From the NCBI GenBank assembly GCA_022573225.1, contig JACZUI010000018.1:1-43230 (forward strand): a stretch of 43,230 nt of DNA. The letters run 5' to 3'. Each line of letters opens with the position of its first letter. The stretch's first letter is position 1. Of this stretch, positions 31,925-40,647 are shown piece by piece. This stretch comes from Acidobacteriota bacterium. GTDB lineage: Bacteria > Actinomycetota > Acidimicrobiia > Spongiisociales > ZC4RG35. The position numbers were made by a program, and so were the translations under genes. Under the pieces are notes generated by a model. It had not been told where the DNA came from. It made no database searches and saw only the letters and a program-made list of their open reading frames with translations.

Positions 31925-33172
31925 ATGTCAGAGCGACGACGGGTTGCCGTCACCGGACTGGGCGCCGTCACTCCAATTGGCGACGACGTCGGATCAACCT
32001 GGCGAGCCATGTTGGCGGGCGAGTCGGGGATTGGGCCTATCACCCTGTTCGACACCTCCGGCTACCGCTCGACCATCGCGGGTGAGATCGACGGATGGGA
32101 TCCGGAGGACCATTTCGACCGGCGCGAGGTCAGGCGGATAGACCGCTTCGCCCAGTTCTTTCTGGTGGCGGTCCGTGAGGCACTCCAACAGGCCGGTCTG
32201 AGCTATGAGGAGGATGACCCGGCGGCCACCAGGGCTGGTGTCGTGGTCGGTGCCGGCTTTGGCGGCATGGGCTCCTTCATCGAGGAAATCGAGACCCTTT
32301 CGGAACGGGGCCCTGGCCGGCTGAGTCCGCTGGGTGTGCCGAGAATCATCCCCAACATGGCGGCGGGTCTGGCCTCGATCGAAAACAACCTGCTCGGACC
32401 TGTCTCATGCGTCGTGACGGCGTGTAGCGCTTCTGCCAACGCGATTGGCGACGCGGCCGAGATGATCCGGCGCGGGGCGGCCGACGTTGTTGTCGCCGGT
32501 GGCGCCGAAGCGGCTGTGACCACCTTCGGCATCGGCACCTTCGCCCAGTCGCGAGCCCTGTCGACGCGGAACGATGAGCCGGCTCGCGCCTCGCGCCCCT
32601 TCGACGCCGATCGCGACGGTTTCGTGATGGGGGAGGGAGGTGCCGTCTTGATCCTGGAGGAATACCAGGCAGCCGTGGAGAGGGGAGTGCCGATCCTTGC
32701 TGAACTGACGGGCTACGGAATGTCGGCTGACGCGTACCACATCACATTGCCCAGGCCGGGAGGGACCGGCGCAGCGAGGGCGATGACCGCGGCGATGGAC
32801 GATGCCCGGCTCACCTCCGACTCAATCGGGTACATCAACGCTCATGGCACCTCTACCCGGGCCAACGACTCGACCGAGACGGCTGCAATCCGGATTGCGC
32901 TCGGCGACGAGGCCGATTCGGTACCGGTGTCGTCGACCAAGTCGATGACGGGGCATCTTCTCGGCGGTGCCGGTGCCGTGGAGGCAGTCGCATCGATCAT
33001 GGCCCTCCAGAGCCAGGCCGTCCCGCCAACCATCAACTACGAGAGCCCAGATCCGGAGTGTGACCTCGACTATGTGCCCAATGAGGCCCGGGAAGTAGAT
33101 CTCGACCACGTCATGTCCAACTCGTTTGGATTTGGCGGACACAACGTCTCATTGGTCTTTTCCAAGGCCTGA
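31925..33172 (+). CDS. fabF: beta-ketoacyl-ACP synthase II
   Basis: 415 residues, normal length. Catalytic Cys167 (VVTACSASANAIG), His307 (NAHGTSTRAND) and His344 with Lys339 (STKSMTGHLLGGAG) are intact; MAAGLASI and GEGGAVLILEEY are typical. It elongates acyl-ACP by two carbons. Last gene of the fab cluster; no terminator is obvious before the convergent membrane-protein gene 31 bp downstream. No fabZ or fabI lies in the cluster. Confidence 0.96.
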   Translation: MSERRRVAVTGLGAVTPIGDDVGSTWRAMLAGESGIGPITLFDTSGYRSTIAGEIDGWDPEDHFDRREVRRIDRFAQFFLVAVREALQQAGLSYEEDDPAATRAGVVVGAGFGGMGSFIEEIETLSERGPGRLSPLGVPRIIPNMAAGLASIENNLLGPVSCVVTACSASANAIGDAAEMIRRGAADVVVAGGAEAAVTTFGIGTFAQSRALSTRNDEPARASRPFDADRDGFVMGEGGAVLILEEYQAAVERGVPILAELTGYGMSADAYHITLPRPGGTGAARAMTAAMDDARLTSDSIGYINAHGTSTRANDSTETAAIRIALGDEADSVPVSSTKSMTGHLLGGAGAVEAVASIMALQSQAVPPTINYESPDPECDLDYVPNEAREVDLDHVMSNSFGFGGHNVSLVFSKA

Positions 33173-33203
33173 GCTCGGGTGAGTCCCAGGGCACCACCTC
33201 GCC

Positions 33204-33443
33204 TCAACCCTGTCGATCACGCCATTCGGCGATGCTCTGGAAGACGAGGACAAGGATCAGGGCCGTGCCGATCGTGACCACGAGCAGGGAGCTGATTGCG
33301 AGAGCCAACGACCACCCCGGGCAGCCGGTGAGTGGGTTGGCGAGGTCGCAACTGACGCTGGTGACCACCCAGGCGAGCACTCCCGCGAGAACCCCGAGGA
33401 TGACCGAGGGCACCGAGATCCAGGGGTTCGGGACACGCCTCAT
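33204..33443 (-). CDS. small membrane protein
   Basis: 79 residues with two membrane helices (about 10-30 and 43-68), joined by a loop containing two Cys residues (SCDLANPLTGCPGW) that could form a disulfide outside the membrane. Positively charged ends (MRR; RDRQG) suggest both termini are inside. No family recognised. Its start overlaps the stop of the next gene upstream by 4 bp, so the two form an operon. Confidence 0.65.
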   Translation of the reverse strand: MRRVPNPWISVPSVILGVLAGVLAWVVTSVSCDLANPLTGCPGWSLALAISSLLVVTIGTALILVLVFQSIAEWRDRQG

Positions 33444-34183
33444 CGTCTCTTTCCCTTCTCATCGACATCGGCGGCCTCGAGGATCTCGTGCGGCGCCAAC
33501 TCGGGCGGGATGGGGAAAATGGTCCCGCGTTCCCTGGGTGGGTAGAAGGCCACCTTGACCGATGGATCTCGGGCAACGATCGCAATGGTGATCCCGAGCC
33601 CCGCAGATACAACAGCCGCAGCCGGCTCTTGGAACACCGACAACCCGATCGCGAGTATCGGCCACAGGTAGCGGGCAACGTACAGTCCGCCGGGGAGGAC
33701 GTGCGAATACCACCAACCGGTCAGTGGCGCGGTCAGTGCGACGACGAGCGTGGCCGGGGCAGACCCCTGCCATGAGGCCAGCCCAAGTGCGAAGGGGACG
33801 CCAAGAAGAAGCAGAGTGAGGAGAACTGAGCGCTCGGGTGGGCCGGTGGCCGCAGGAAGTTTCCTGATGGATGTTGTCACCGGTTTTGTTGCGAGTGCGA
33901 TGAGGGCTATAGCGCTCGAGGTGATCCCAATCATCCAGGCGACATCCACCGGTCGCACCGTCGCGAGAAGGAATGTGGCGGCGACGACGGCATACCCGGT
34001 CCGGAGTGCCCATCGACCTCCCACCAGGATCATTCCCACGGTTGCCACCGTCGCCATGGTGAGAAGACCGAAGCCGAGCATGAAGACAGAGCCATCGTCA
34101 TATGGCCCCGGGTCGATCAGCAACGCAACGATCCACACCAGGGCTGCCATCAGCGGCAACGAGGCGGCAAGCATGGCTTTCAC
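33440..34183 (-). CDS. polytopic membrane protein of unknown function
   Basis: 247 residues. About seven hydrophobic helices are visible between residues 5 and 205, followed by a cytoplasmic C-terminal tail with Pro-rich FYPPRERGTIFPIPPELAPHEILEA and a basic end (GKRR). I recognise no motif. The overlap with the following small membrane protein gene suggests a two-subunit membrane unit. It lies 25 bp downstream of the histidine phosphatase gene. Confidence 0.65.
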   Translation of the reverse strand: MKAMLAASLPLMAALVWIVALLIDPGPYDDGSVFMLGFGLLTMATVATVGMILVGGRWALRTGYAVVAATFLLATVRPVDVAWMIGITSSAIALIALATKPVTTSIRKLPAATGPPERSVLLTLLLLGVPFALGLASWQGSAPATLVVALTAPLTGWWYSHVLPGGLYVARYLWPILAIGLSVFQEPAAAVVSAGLGITIAIVARDPSVKVAFYPPRERGTIFPIPPELAPHEILEAADVDEKGKRR

Positions 34184-34208
34184 ACTGCGAGTGTCGCAGC
34201 GCGGGCGG

Positions 34209-34883
34209 TCAAGCCGAAGTCGGAGGCGACCCGCTGTCGGTTGTGCTGAGAACTCTCAGATCCGACTTCTCGCCAAAGCGCGGCGACTCGCTCGGCTCCC
34301 AAACGGTCTCTTCCTTCCAGGATGGTCCCGGGCGAAGTGTCACCACCGCTCCGTGTCCCAGTTTCTCGTCATGGAGGAGGTCCAAGGAGGATCCGAGGAG
34401 GCGGAGCCTTCCTGCCTGGATGGGATCTTGGTGAGAGACGATGACCACGTCGCCATGTGGGTGATCTGCGTCAAGCCGCTTCGCCGCGTTGGCGATTCGC
34501 TCAGCGACATCAGCCAACGACTCAGATCCGAAAGTCAGTTCGGCGGGCTCCTCCAGGTATGCCTCGAGCTCACCGGGGAAGGTCTCGGGAATGGAGCTCC
34601 AACTGTGACCTCGCCAGCGGTGGGCCAACTCCCACTCCGTTAGATCGGGGTCGATCTTCACGGGCACACCGGTTCGGCCTGCGATTTCCTCGGCGGTGCG
34701 CAGGGAGCGCTCCAACGGAGACGACCAGACCGCGACGACGGGCCGTGGCCCGAGGTAGCGCCCCACCCGTCTTGCCTGCTCGACTCCGTGTGGGGACAAA
34801 CCGAATCCGGGTAGGTCGGCGTATACGAGATGCTCGGGATTGTCTACTTCTCCGTGGCGGACGAGATGTATGAATGCGGCCAT
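34209..34883 (-). CDS. histidine phosphatase (phosphoglycerate mutase-like)
   Basis: 224 residues from ATG 34883; the open frame upstream overlaps dinB antisense and is not used. The phosphohistidine motif VRHGE (Arg9, His10) opens the protein, LSPHGVEQARRVGRYL and VWSSPLERSLRTAEEIA follow, and the second His is in VIVSHQDP. These are the catalytic residues of the histidine phosphatase superfamily. The substrate cannot be deduced. It is divergent from dinB with about 50 bp between starts. Confidence 0.88.
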   Translation of the reverse strand: MAAFIHLVRHGEVDNPEHLVYADLPGFGLSPHGVEQARRVGRYLGPRPVVAVWSSPLERSLRTAEEIAGRTGVPVKIDPDLTEWELAHRWRGHSWSSIPETFPGELEAYLEEPAELTFGSESLADVAERIANAAKRLDADHPHGDVVIVSHQDPIQAGRLRLLGSSLDLLHDEKLGHGAVVTLRPGPSWKEETVWEPSESPRFGEKSDLRVLSTTDSGSPPTSA

Positions 34884-34932
34884 TGGCAACAGTTTGGCCT
34901 TTCCTGCCCCAGGATCGAGGTAACTTCCCCAT

Positions 34933-36117
34933 GTGTGGACCGAGCCGATCCTCCATGTCGACATGGATGCGTTCTTCGTCGAAGTGGAAAGACTCAGAGA
35001 TGAGACGCTTCGAGACCGCCCGGTCGCTGTGGGCGGCGTCGGTCGCCGGGGCGTCATCGCCAGCGCCTCGTACGAGGCCCGGGCATTCGGAGTCCGTTCC
35101 GCACAGCCCACAGCCATCGCGCGGCGGCTGTGTCGGGAGCTGGTGGTCGTCTCACCGGGCCACGGGCGATACGGAGAGATGTCAGAAATGGTGTTTGCCA
35201 TTTTTCGCTCCTTCACCCCCTATGTCGAAGGCTTGAGTCTGGATGAAGCCTTCCTCGACATAACGGGTCTGCGGCGTCACTACGAATCCCCGATTGATGT
35301 GGCCAGGGATATCCGGGCAAAGATCGCCACCGACTTGGGTCTACCGGCGTCGGTCGGGATCGCCGCCACAAAATTCGTGGCGAAGCTGGCGTCCGAGGTC
35401 GCCAAGCCAGACGGATATCGACATGTTCCAGTCGATGTGCAGTTGCAGTTCCTTCATGCCTTGCCGGTGGACGCGTTGTGGGGTGTCGGGCCGGCCACCT
35501 TCGCCGGGCTGAGAAAACTGGGAGTGATCACAGTTGGCGACTTGGCCGAGATTCCGGAGCCGACGGTCACGTCTTCGCTCGGCCCGACTGTGGGCCGACA
35601 TCTGATCGATCTGGCGAACGGCATCGATCCTCGTCCCGTGCAGTCCGACTCGGAGGCGAAATCCCTCTCGGTTGAGGAAACCTTCTCATCTGATCTTCGA
35701 GGACAGGACAGGATCGAGGCAGCTCTCCTCGGGCAGTCGCAACGGCTGTCCGGCCGGCTCCGTCGTTCCGGGTTTGCGGCTGAGACGATCTCGATCAAGG
35801 TCAGATACGACGACTTCACGACGCTCACCAGAAGTGTGACTCCCGGCGTGGCCGTGGACAGCCCGCGTGATCTGTTCTCCGTCGGCAAACAGTTGCTGGG
35901 CGAAGTCGACCTGTCCCGTCCTGTGCGGCTGCTCGGCCTCGGCGGAGCGTCGCTGGTAGCAGCGTCTACACCGAGACAATTGCGGATGGATTCCAACGAG
36001 CGCCTGGATCGGCTCGCCGACGCCGTGTTCGGCGTACGGGAGCGGTTTGGTGAGCACGCGGTCGATCCGGCGCGTCTCATTGACATGCAAACCGAAGATC
36101 TGGAATCTGACCGGTGA
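34933..36117 (+). CDS. dinB: Y-family DNA polymerase IV
   Basis: 394 residues. Palm and fingers motifs: ILHVDMDAFFVEVE (first catalytic Asp), YEARAFGVRSAQP, and SLDEAFLDITG with Asp104-Glu105; thumb HhH at ALWGVGPATFAGLRKLGVITVGDLAEI; little-finger domain about 235-345 (EETFSSDL, ISIKVRYDDFTTLTRS). It performs translesion synthesis. It has no beta-clamp motif of obvious form at the C-terminus. No LexA box is visible before its GTG start, although one precedes the exonuclease/GIY-YIG gene. An overlapping out-of-frame ATG lies at 34931. Confidence 0.95.
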   Translation: MWTEPILHVDMDAFFVEVERLRDETLRDRPVAVGGVGRRGVIASASYEARAFGVRSAQPTAIARRLCRELVVVSPGHGRYGEMSEMVFAIFRSFTPYVEGLSLDEAFLDITGLRRHYESPIDVARDIRAKIATDLGLPASVGIAATKFVAKLASEVAKPDGYRHVPVDVQLQFLHALPVDALWGVGPATFAGLRKLGVITVGDLAEIPEPTVTSSLGPTVGRHLIDLANGIDPRPVQSDSEAKSLSVEETFSSDLRGQDRIEAALLGQSQRLSGRLRRSGFAAETISIKVRYDDFTTLTRSVTPGVAVDSPRDLFSVGKQLLGEVDLSRPVRLLGLGGASLVAASTPRQLRMDSNERLDRLADAVFGVRERFGEHAVDPARLIDMQTEDLESDR

Positions 36118-36181
36118 ACTGATTCCGAACCACGTGTATTGTTTCTCTTGGGTTCGGATCTAGCTTTACCACGAGGTAGTT

Positions 36182-36487
36182 ATGCCCCTCGATGACAACG
36201 AACAGAAGATCCTCGAAGAGATCGAGCGTCAGTTCTACGACGAAGATCCTGAACTGGCGCGTGCCGTTCGTGACATTCACCACCCCTCCCGGTTCGGGGT
36301 CCGCTCGTCGCTTCTTGGCGTGGTCGCCGGTCTTGTCATAGTCATCGCCTTCTTCGCCTCCAGCACGATCGTCGCACTTCTTGGTTTCGCGATACTCGTT
36401 GCGTCGGCGACGAGCCTCGTGAATGCTCTCAAGACTCGTGACCGGGGCTCGCGTGAAGTTGATCCCGAGCAGGAACACTCCGAGTAA
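36182..36487 (+). CDS. DUF3040 membrane protein
   Basis: 101 residues: an acidic start (MPLDDNEQKILEEIERQFYDEDPELAR) typical of DUF3040, two adjacent membrane helices (about 42-62 and 65-83), and a charged tail. The family is common in actinobacteria and of unknown function. GAGG lies 8 bp before the ATG. Confidence 0.88.
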   Translation: MPLDDNEQKILEEIERQFYDEDPELARAVRDIHHPSRFGVRSSLLGVVAGLVIVIAFFASSTIVALLGFAILVASATSLVNALKTRDRGSREVDPEQEHSE

Positions 36488-36680
36488 CCCCACTTCTTGG
36501 CCAGTGCAATCGCCCTCTGATCAGGGTGTTCGATGGTCCGTTTTCACTGTTCATGCGGACCTCCACGGGACACGCTATTGTTCCGGCACCCGGCGGTAGC
36601 TTCGGGGGCACCAAGCCGCCAGAGGAGGAGAAAGGAACCCCTCGCTTCTGGGTTTCGTAGTTTGTTTTAGGAAGGGACCA
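36488..36680 (+). promoter_or_regulatory. 193-bp leader region of the MerR-type gene
   Basis: Non-coding stretch with GC-rich pairing potential (GGCGG at about 36592 with CCGCC at about 36617) and a purine-rich AGAGGAGGAG segment. It probably holds the promoter and a 5' untranslated leader of the downstream regulator gene. It matches no riboswitch class I know. Confidence 0.3.
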
Positions 36681-37181
36681 GTGGAGCAGTCATTCACAGC
36701 CGACCAGGCCTGTCGGCTGGCCAATTGCACGCATCATCAGCTTCGTTACTGGGACCGGGTAGGACTCATCGAGCCTTCGATTCAGGGCAGCGGCGGGCGG
36801 CCCGGTGTTCGCCGTCTCTACTCGTTTCGTGATCTCGTAGCCCTTCGCGTTGTGAGGAGCCTTCTCGACAACGGAATGTCATTGCAGCGGGTCCGCCGAG
36901 CCTGGGAGTATTTGCGACGCGAGGGTGAGATGGAGCTCCACCTCAGCGATGTCAAGCTTGTGACCGACGGGCAATCCATTTTCAGGGTGAGTTCGGATGA
37001 CGGTGAGTTGATGGACGCTCTGAGACAGGGCCAGCTGGCCTTTTTCGTGGCTATCGACGAAATCGCCAGGGAGGTCGAGGAGGACGTGACACGTTTCGAA
37101 CTAGATCGCGACCAGTTTCTCAAAATGCTGCGTCGGGTCGAGGACGATGTATCCGATGAGCTGGCGGCGGCCGGCTCCTGA
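36681..37181 (+). CDS. MerR-family transcriptional regulator
   Basis: 166 residues from GTG 36681. The N-terminal winged helix reads FTADQACRLANCTHHQLRYWDRVGLIEPS, then RRLYSFRDLVALRVVRSLLDNGMSLQRVRRAWEYLRR, the MerR pattern with its second helix-turn-helix and dimer helix. The C-terminal part (about 85-166) has no Cys or obvious ligand site; EIAREVEEDVTRFELDRDQFLKMLRRVEDDV forms a helix. It resembles the actinobacterial MerR proteins with non-metal effectors. Targets are unknown. Its stop is 2 bp from the stop of the convergent transglutaminase gene. Confidence 0.85.
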   Translation: MEQSFTADQACRLANCTHHQLRYWDRVGLIEPSIQGSGGRPGVRRLYSFRDLVALRVVRSLLDNGMSLQRVRRAWEYLRREGEMELHLSDVKLVTDGQSIFRVSSDDGELMDALRQGQLAFFVAIDEIAREVEEDVTRFELDRDQFLKMLRRVEDDVSDELAAAGS

Positions 37182-37183
37182 TC

Positions 37184-39493
37184 TCAGTCTGAGTTGAACA
37201 ACGACCGAGGATTGAGTCCGGCCCGGAATCGCTGGCTGCCCTCATAGCGACGCCTCAGCCAGTCCTCCACGATCTCGAGGTCAGCTTCCGTGGCCATCCC
37301 GTTGCGATTGCCGTACACAGCCGCCGAGTAGTTGGTCGCCAACGAGATCAAGGAGTCGTCGGTTCGCGCAGCGAACTCCATTGGCGTCTCATATCCAGGC
37401 ACCGGCTTCCCTAGATCGGTGAGTCTGTCGACGATCTCGTCCCATGCCGCGGTGATGTCACCGGTCCGCAGCCTGGCCAAGCGTCGTCTTCTCCTCAAAC
37501 TCTTGAGCCACGGCACCAGCCCGACCATGACCACGAGGGCCGGGATCGTCAGTAGCCACTCCCACGGGAACGACGACTGACCGAGAGGGCCGCCGAGCGC
37601 CTCTGCCTCGAGCAACCCGGGGGGGACCAACTCGTCACGATTCTCGAGTGGGATGTCGGTCGGAGTGTCTGGGACGGGTATGTAAGCGACGGGGTCGAAT
37701 GAGGCTGTGATGCTTTGGGGAAGGGCTCCGTCGCCCCGGGGCGTCGGGTCGAATCTGACCCAGCCGAACCCGTCCATCCACATCTCAACCCAGGCGTGAG
37801 CGTTGTTGTCCCGCACTGTTATCAGCTCGGTCCCGTCTCTCCCGGTCGAGACCTCGCCAGGCGTGAATCCCCAGACGACTCGGCTGGGTATCTCGAGAGT
37901 CCGCCCCAGCACGGCCATCGACGCCGCGAATTGTTCGCAGTAGCCGGTGCGGTAGTTGATGGATGTCGAGTCGGTGAGCCAGTTCTCCAATTCGAGGCTT
38001 CCGGCGCCGGTGCTGACTGTGGTGGAGTAGGTGAAATCACCACTGTCGCGGAACCAGTGCTGAAGCAGCCAGGCACTCTCGAAGTCCGTGGCCGCCCCTT
38101 CTGTCCGAGCAAAGGCTTCGGCTCTGATCGCCACTGGCAGGTTCTCCGGGAGCTGGAGGTACCTGTCGATGTCGTCCGGTCGCTCGGTGTCACCTGTGCG
38201 TGATTCGGGCTCGTAACGGAAATCGCCTGCCTCGGCAGCCTGGGCGAACAACGGGCTGAAGGTTCCATCCTGAGTGGTTGCCATGGCGGCAACGTCGGCC
38301 TCGTATAGGGGCAAAACCGCCCGATTGATCGTGTACCGATCTCCCTCGTTGAATTTGGGTGTGTAGATGAGTGATCCATCGCCGGCCACCTGAAGAAGTT
38401 GTCTGTTGATGACATCGGCGTCCATGTCGTAGACGATCCCGGCGGTGGGCATTACCTCCATGCGCAGCTGCTCGATCTCCACAGTGGCTGCGATCTGCTG
38501 GCTCGTGCCGCGATATGCATAATCCGGGTTGCCCCCCGGGTTTCCCGGCTCATCGAAAATCGAGGTGAGACCTGAAGTAGACCAGGAGGTTCCGTCGAAG
38601 TTGTCGAGGCCTTCCATCCTCCAATAGACCTCGTTTCCGGGCGGAGCATCCTTGTCCAACGCCGCTGTGAAGACGATCGCGTTTGAGCGAGAGATTATTC
38701 GCTGCTGGAGACCGGCGAGGCGATCGTAGGTCACGCCCCCGTAACCAGGTCCGTAGCCACTGCCAACCCGCCACTGGAAGTTCCCGTTGGGCGGAACCAG
38801 GCTCGTGGCTGTCGTGGCTGTCGTAACTGCCCCAACTGCGATCACGGAGGCAATGACGAAAGCCGTGGCCTTGGTCTGGCGGGGGATGGGCCGACCTTCG
38901 GGATCTCGGACACGACCTGCCTCGGTCTTGCGATCGAAGCCCACCGCGATGATGCCAAGGCCGATGACGATCACCGCGGCGATCATCCACCCTATCCCGG
39001 CCGAGAACCGATCCATGACTGCGAACTGGAGGTATAGAGCGACCGAAGGGAGAGTCATCGCCGCTGTCGAGCCATCTGAAGAGCCCCACACGTACAGACC
39101 TCCCACGATCCACATCAGACCCGAGAGGATTGCTATCACTCCGGCGACAGGTTCGACGGGTGCCACTCCAAAACGAATAAGGCCAATCGCCTCGGTCATG
39201 GTCACGCCGAGGGCATCGAATGTGTCGGGGCTCGGCAGAAAGCCGCCGACGAGTGTGTCGGCCGCCGAGATGCGAAGAAACAGGACGACGCCGGCTCCTA
39301 CGAACAATCCGACTGCCAGTTTTCTGTTGGAGACGGTCTGGGATAGAAGCCACCAGATCACGCCGCCCAGGAATGCCGAGGCGATCATGATCAGATGCCA
39401 GGCGGTATCCCCGGACTGGATCAGGCGGCTCAGCCTGACGATCATCAGGACAAATGCGGCAAACCCGGCTATCCGACCGATGCGTTTGTCCAT
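37184..39493 (-). CDS. transglutaminase-like membrane protein (DUF3488/transglutaminase core)
   Basis: 769 residues from ATG 39493, chosen because GAGG lies just before it; a start at 39529 is in frame. About six to seven N-terminal membrane helices (to residue 215), a long extracytoplasmic region, a transglutaminase core with Cys519 in RTGYCEQFA, His in NNAHAWVEMW and Asp in RFDPTP, one further membrane helix (about 650-670) and a C-terminal DUF4129-like cytoplasmic region. Members of this family occur beside moxR and DUF58 genes, as here. They probably process cell-surface proteins or peptides. It overlaps the DUF58 gene by 25 bp. Confidence 0.9.
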   Translation of the reverse strand: MDKRIGRIAGFAAFVLMIVRLSRLIQSGDTAWHLIMIASAFLGGVIWWLLSQTVSNRKLAVGLFVGAGVVLFLRISAADTLVGGFLPSPDTFDALGVTMTEAIGLIRFGVAPVEPVAGVIAILSGLMWIVGGLYVWGSSDGSTAAMTLPSVALYLQFAVMDRFSAGIGWMIAAVIVIGLGIIAVGFDRKTEAGRVRDPEGRPIPRQTKATAFVIASVIAVGAVTTATTATSLVPPNGNFQWRVGSGYGPGYGGVTYDRLAGLQQRIISRSNAIVFTAALDKDAPPGNEVYWRMEGLDNFDGTSWSTSGLTSIFDEPGNPGGNPDYAYRGTSQQIAATVEIEQLRMEVMPTAGIVYDMDADVINRQLLQVAGDGSLIYTPKFNEGDRYTINRAVLPLYEADVAAMATTQDGTFSPLFAQAAEAGDFRYEPESRTGDTERPDDIDRYLQLPENLPVAIRAEAFARTEGAATDFESAWLLQHWFRDSGDFTYSTTVSTGAGSLELENWLTDSTSINYRTGYCEQFAASMAVLGRTLEIPSRVVWGFTPGEVSTGRDGTELITVRDNNAHAWVEMWMDGFGWVRFDPTPRGDGALPQSITASFDPVAYIPVPDTPTDIPLENRDELVPPGLLEAEALGGPLGQSSFPWEWLLTIPALVVMVGLVPWLKSLRRRRRLARLRTGDITAAWDEIVDRLTDLGKPVPGYETPMEFAARTDDSLISLATNYSAAVYGNRNGMATEADLEIVEDWLRRRYEGSQRFRAGLNPRSLFNSD

Positions 39494-40647
39494 GAGGACC
39501 TCATAGCTGTCATCCACGCCGGCGCCCATAGCTCGTCCGGGGAGATCGAGACGGTTGAGACGCCGAGACGTTGAAAGCCGATCAAGGCTGGAGCGGTGGA
39601 GTCGGACACCGTGAGCAAGATGGTGGTCGGGTAGTCGGTGCTGAGCAGCTGCTGGACGCTGAGCAGCGGACGGTCCGCTATCCCGGTCACGATGACGAGG
39701 GCACCCCCGCCGCCTTTCTGGCGAATCCGGCCCGCAACCGCCTCGATGTCAACCGCCGGATCCGGCTCGACGAGTGCCAGCCGCTCCATGGCGGGTCCGT
39801 AGCGAGAGGCGTCGATCGGCTCGGCGTCACCCGCCCAGAGATCTGCGTCGAAGCCGGAACCGATCAGATGGGTCACGACGGTGGCTGCACCCGACACGGC
39901 ACTCTCAAACGCACCCTGTGATTCGTAGGAGGCTGCCCGTATGTCGAGCAAGACGAGGGCGCGAGCCTGCCAGGGAGTCTCGAGTTGTCGGATCATCAGC
40001 TCGTCGGTCTTGGCCGAGCTGGGCCAATGAACCCGCCGAAGGTCGTCACCTCGCTGGTATTCCCGAAGGGTGTAGAAGTCTTCGCCGCCTCGACGGCTGT
40101 GCTCGGGTCGGGACGCCTGCATCGCCGGATCCTGACCTCGGACAATCGGGAACCCGGTAAGAGTCTCGACTGTGGGATACACGACGATCCGGTCGATCGG
40201 TCCCGCGGTGGATTTCAACTCCGCAAGTCCAAGCGGATCGGAGGTTCGGATGGCCGCGGGCCCCACGTGGTAGACCCCGCGGGGCCTGCAAGTGACCCGA
40301 TAGGTTGCCGTGGTTGAGGCGCCTTTGTCGATCTTTGCCACCTCAAAGGTGGCAACACCCAGCCGATTCACATCATCTTCGATTGTCAGGTTGGTCACAG
40401 ACCGACGGTCGCCGTTCTCGATGAGCAGAGTGACGGTCGTGGTGTCGCCGTCGTGAACAACGGACGAGCCGAGCCGACGACTTACCGCGACCTTTGAGCG
40501 ACGCAACCGAACTACAACAAGCGCCAGGATCTGTGCGAAAAGCACGAAGGCACCGGCGAGGAGGAGTTCGGGCTCACCGAGCCCGTACCAGAGAAAAAGG
40601 AGGGCCAGCCCGGCCCCCGATAGCGCCCACCCCCGGAGGGTTGGCAT
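39469..40647 (-). CDS. DUF58 (VWA-like) membrane-associated protein
   Basis: 392 residues. Two N-terminal membrane helices (about 7-50), a beta-rich region (about 60-150) and the DUF58 motif GGEDFYTLREYQRGDDLRRVHWPSSAKTDELMIRQLE (about 190-226), followed by a VWA-like part (LVLLDIRA). DUF58 proteins are encoded with MoxR ATPases and are thought to be their substrates or partners in assembly of surface or metal-containing complexes. The start codon shares one base with the moxR stop. Confidence 0.92.
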   Translation of the reverse strand: MPTLRGWALSGAGLALLFLWYGLGEPELLLAGAFVLFAQILALVVVRLRRSKVAVSRRLGSSVVHDGDTTTVTLLIENGDRRSVTNLTIEDDVNRLGVATFEVAKIDKGASTTATYRVTCRPRGVYHVGPAAIRTSDPLGLAELKSTAGPIDRIVVYPTVETLTGFPIVRGQDPAMQASRPEHSRRGGEDFYTLREYQRGDDLRRVHWPSSAKTDELMIRQLETPWQARALVLLDIRAASYESQGAFESAVSGAATVVTHLIGSGFDADLWAGDAEPIDASRYGPAMERLALVEPDPAVDIEAVAGRIRQKGGGGALVIVTGIADRPLLSVQQLLSTDYPTTILLTVSDSTAPALIGFQRLGVSTVSISPDELWAPAWMTAMRSSWTNASVG

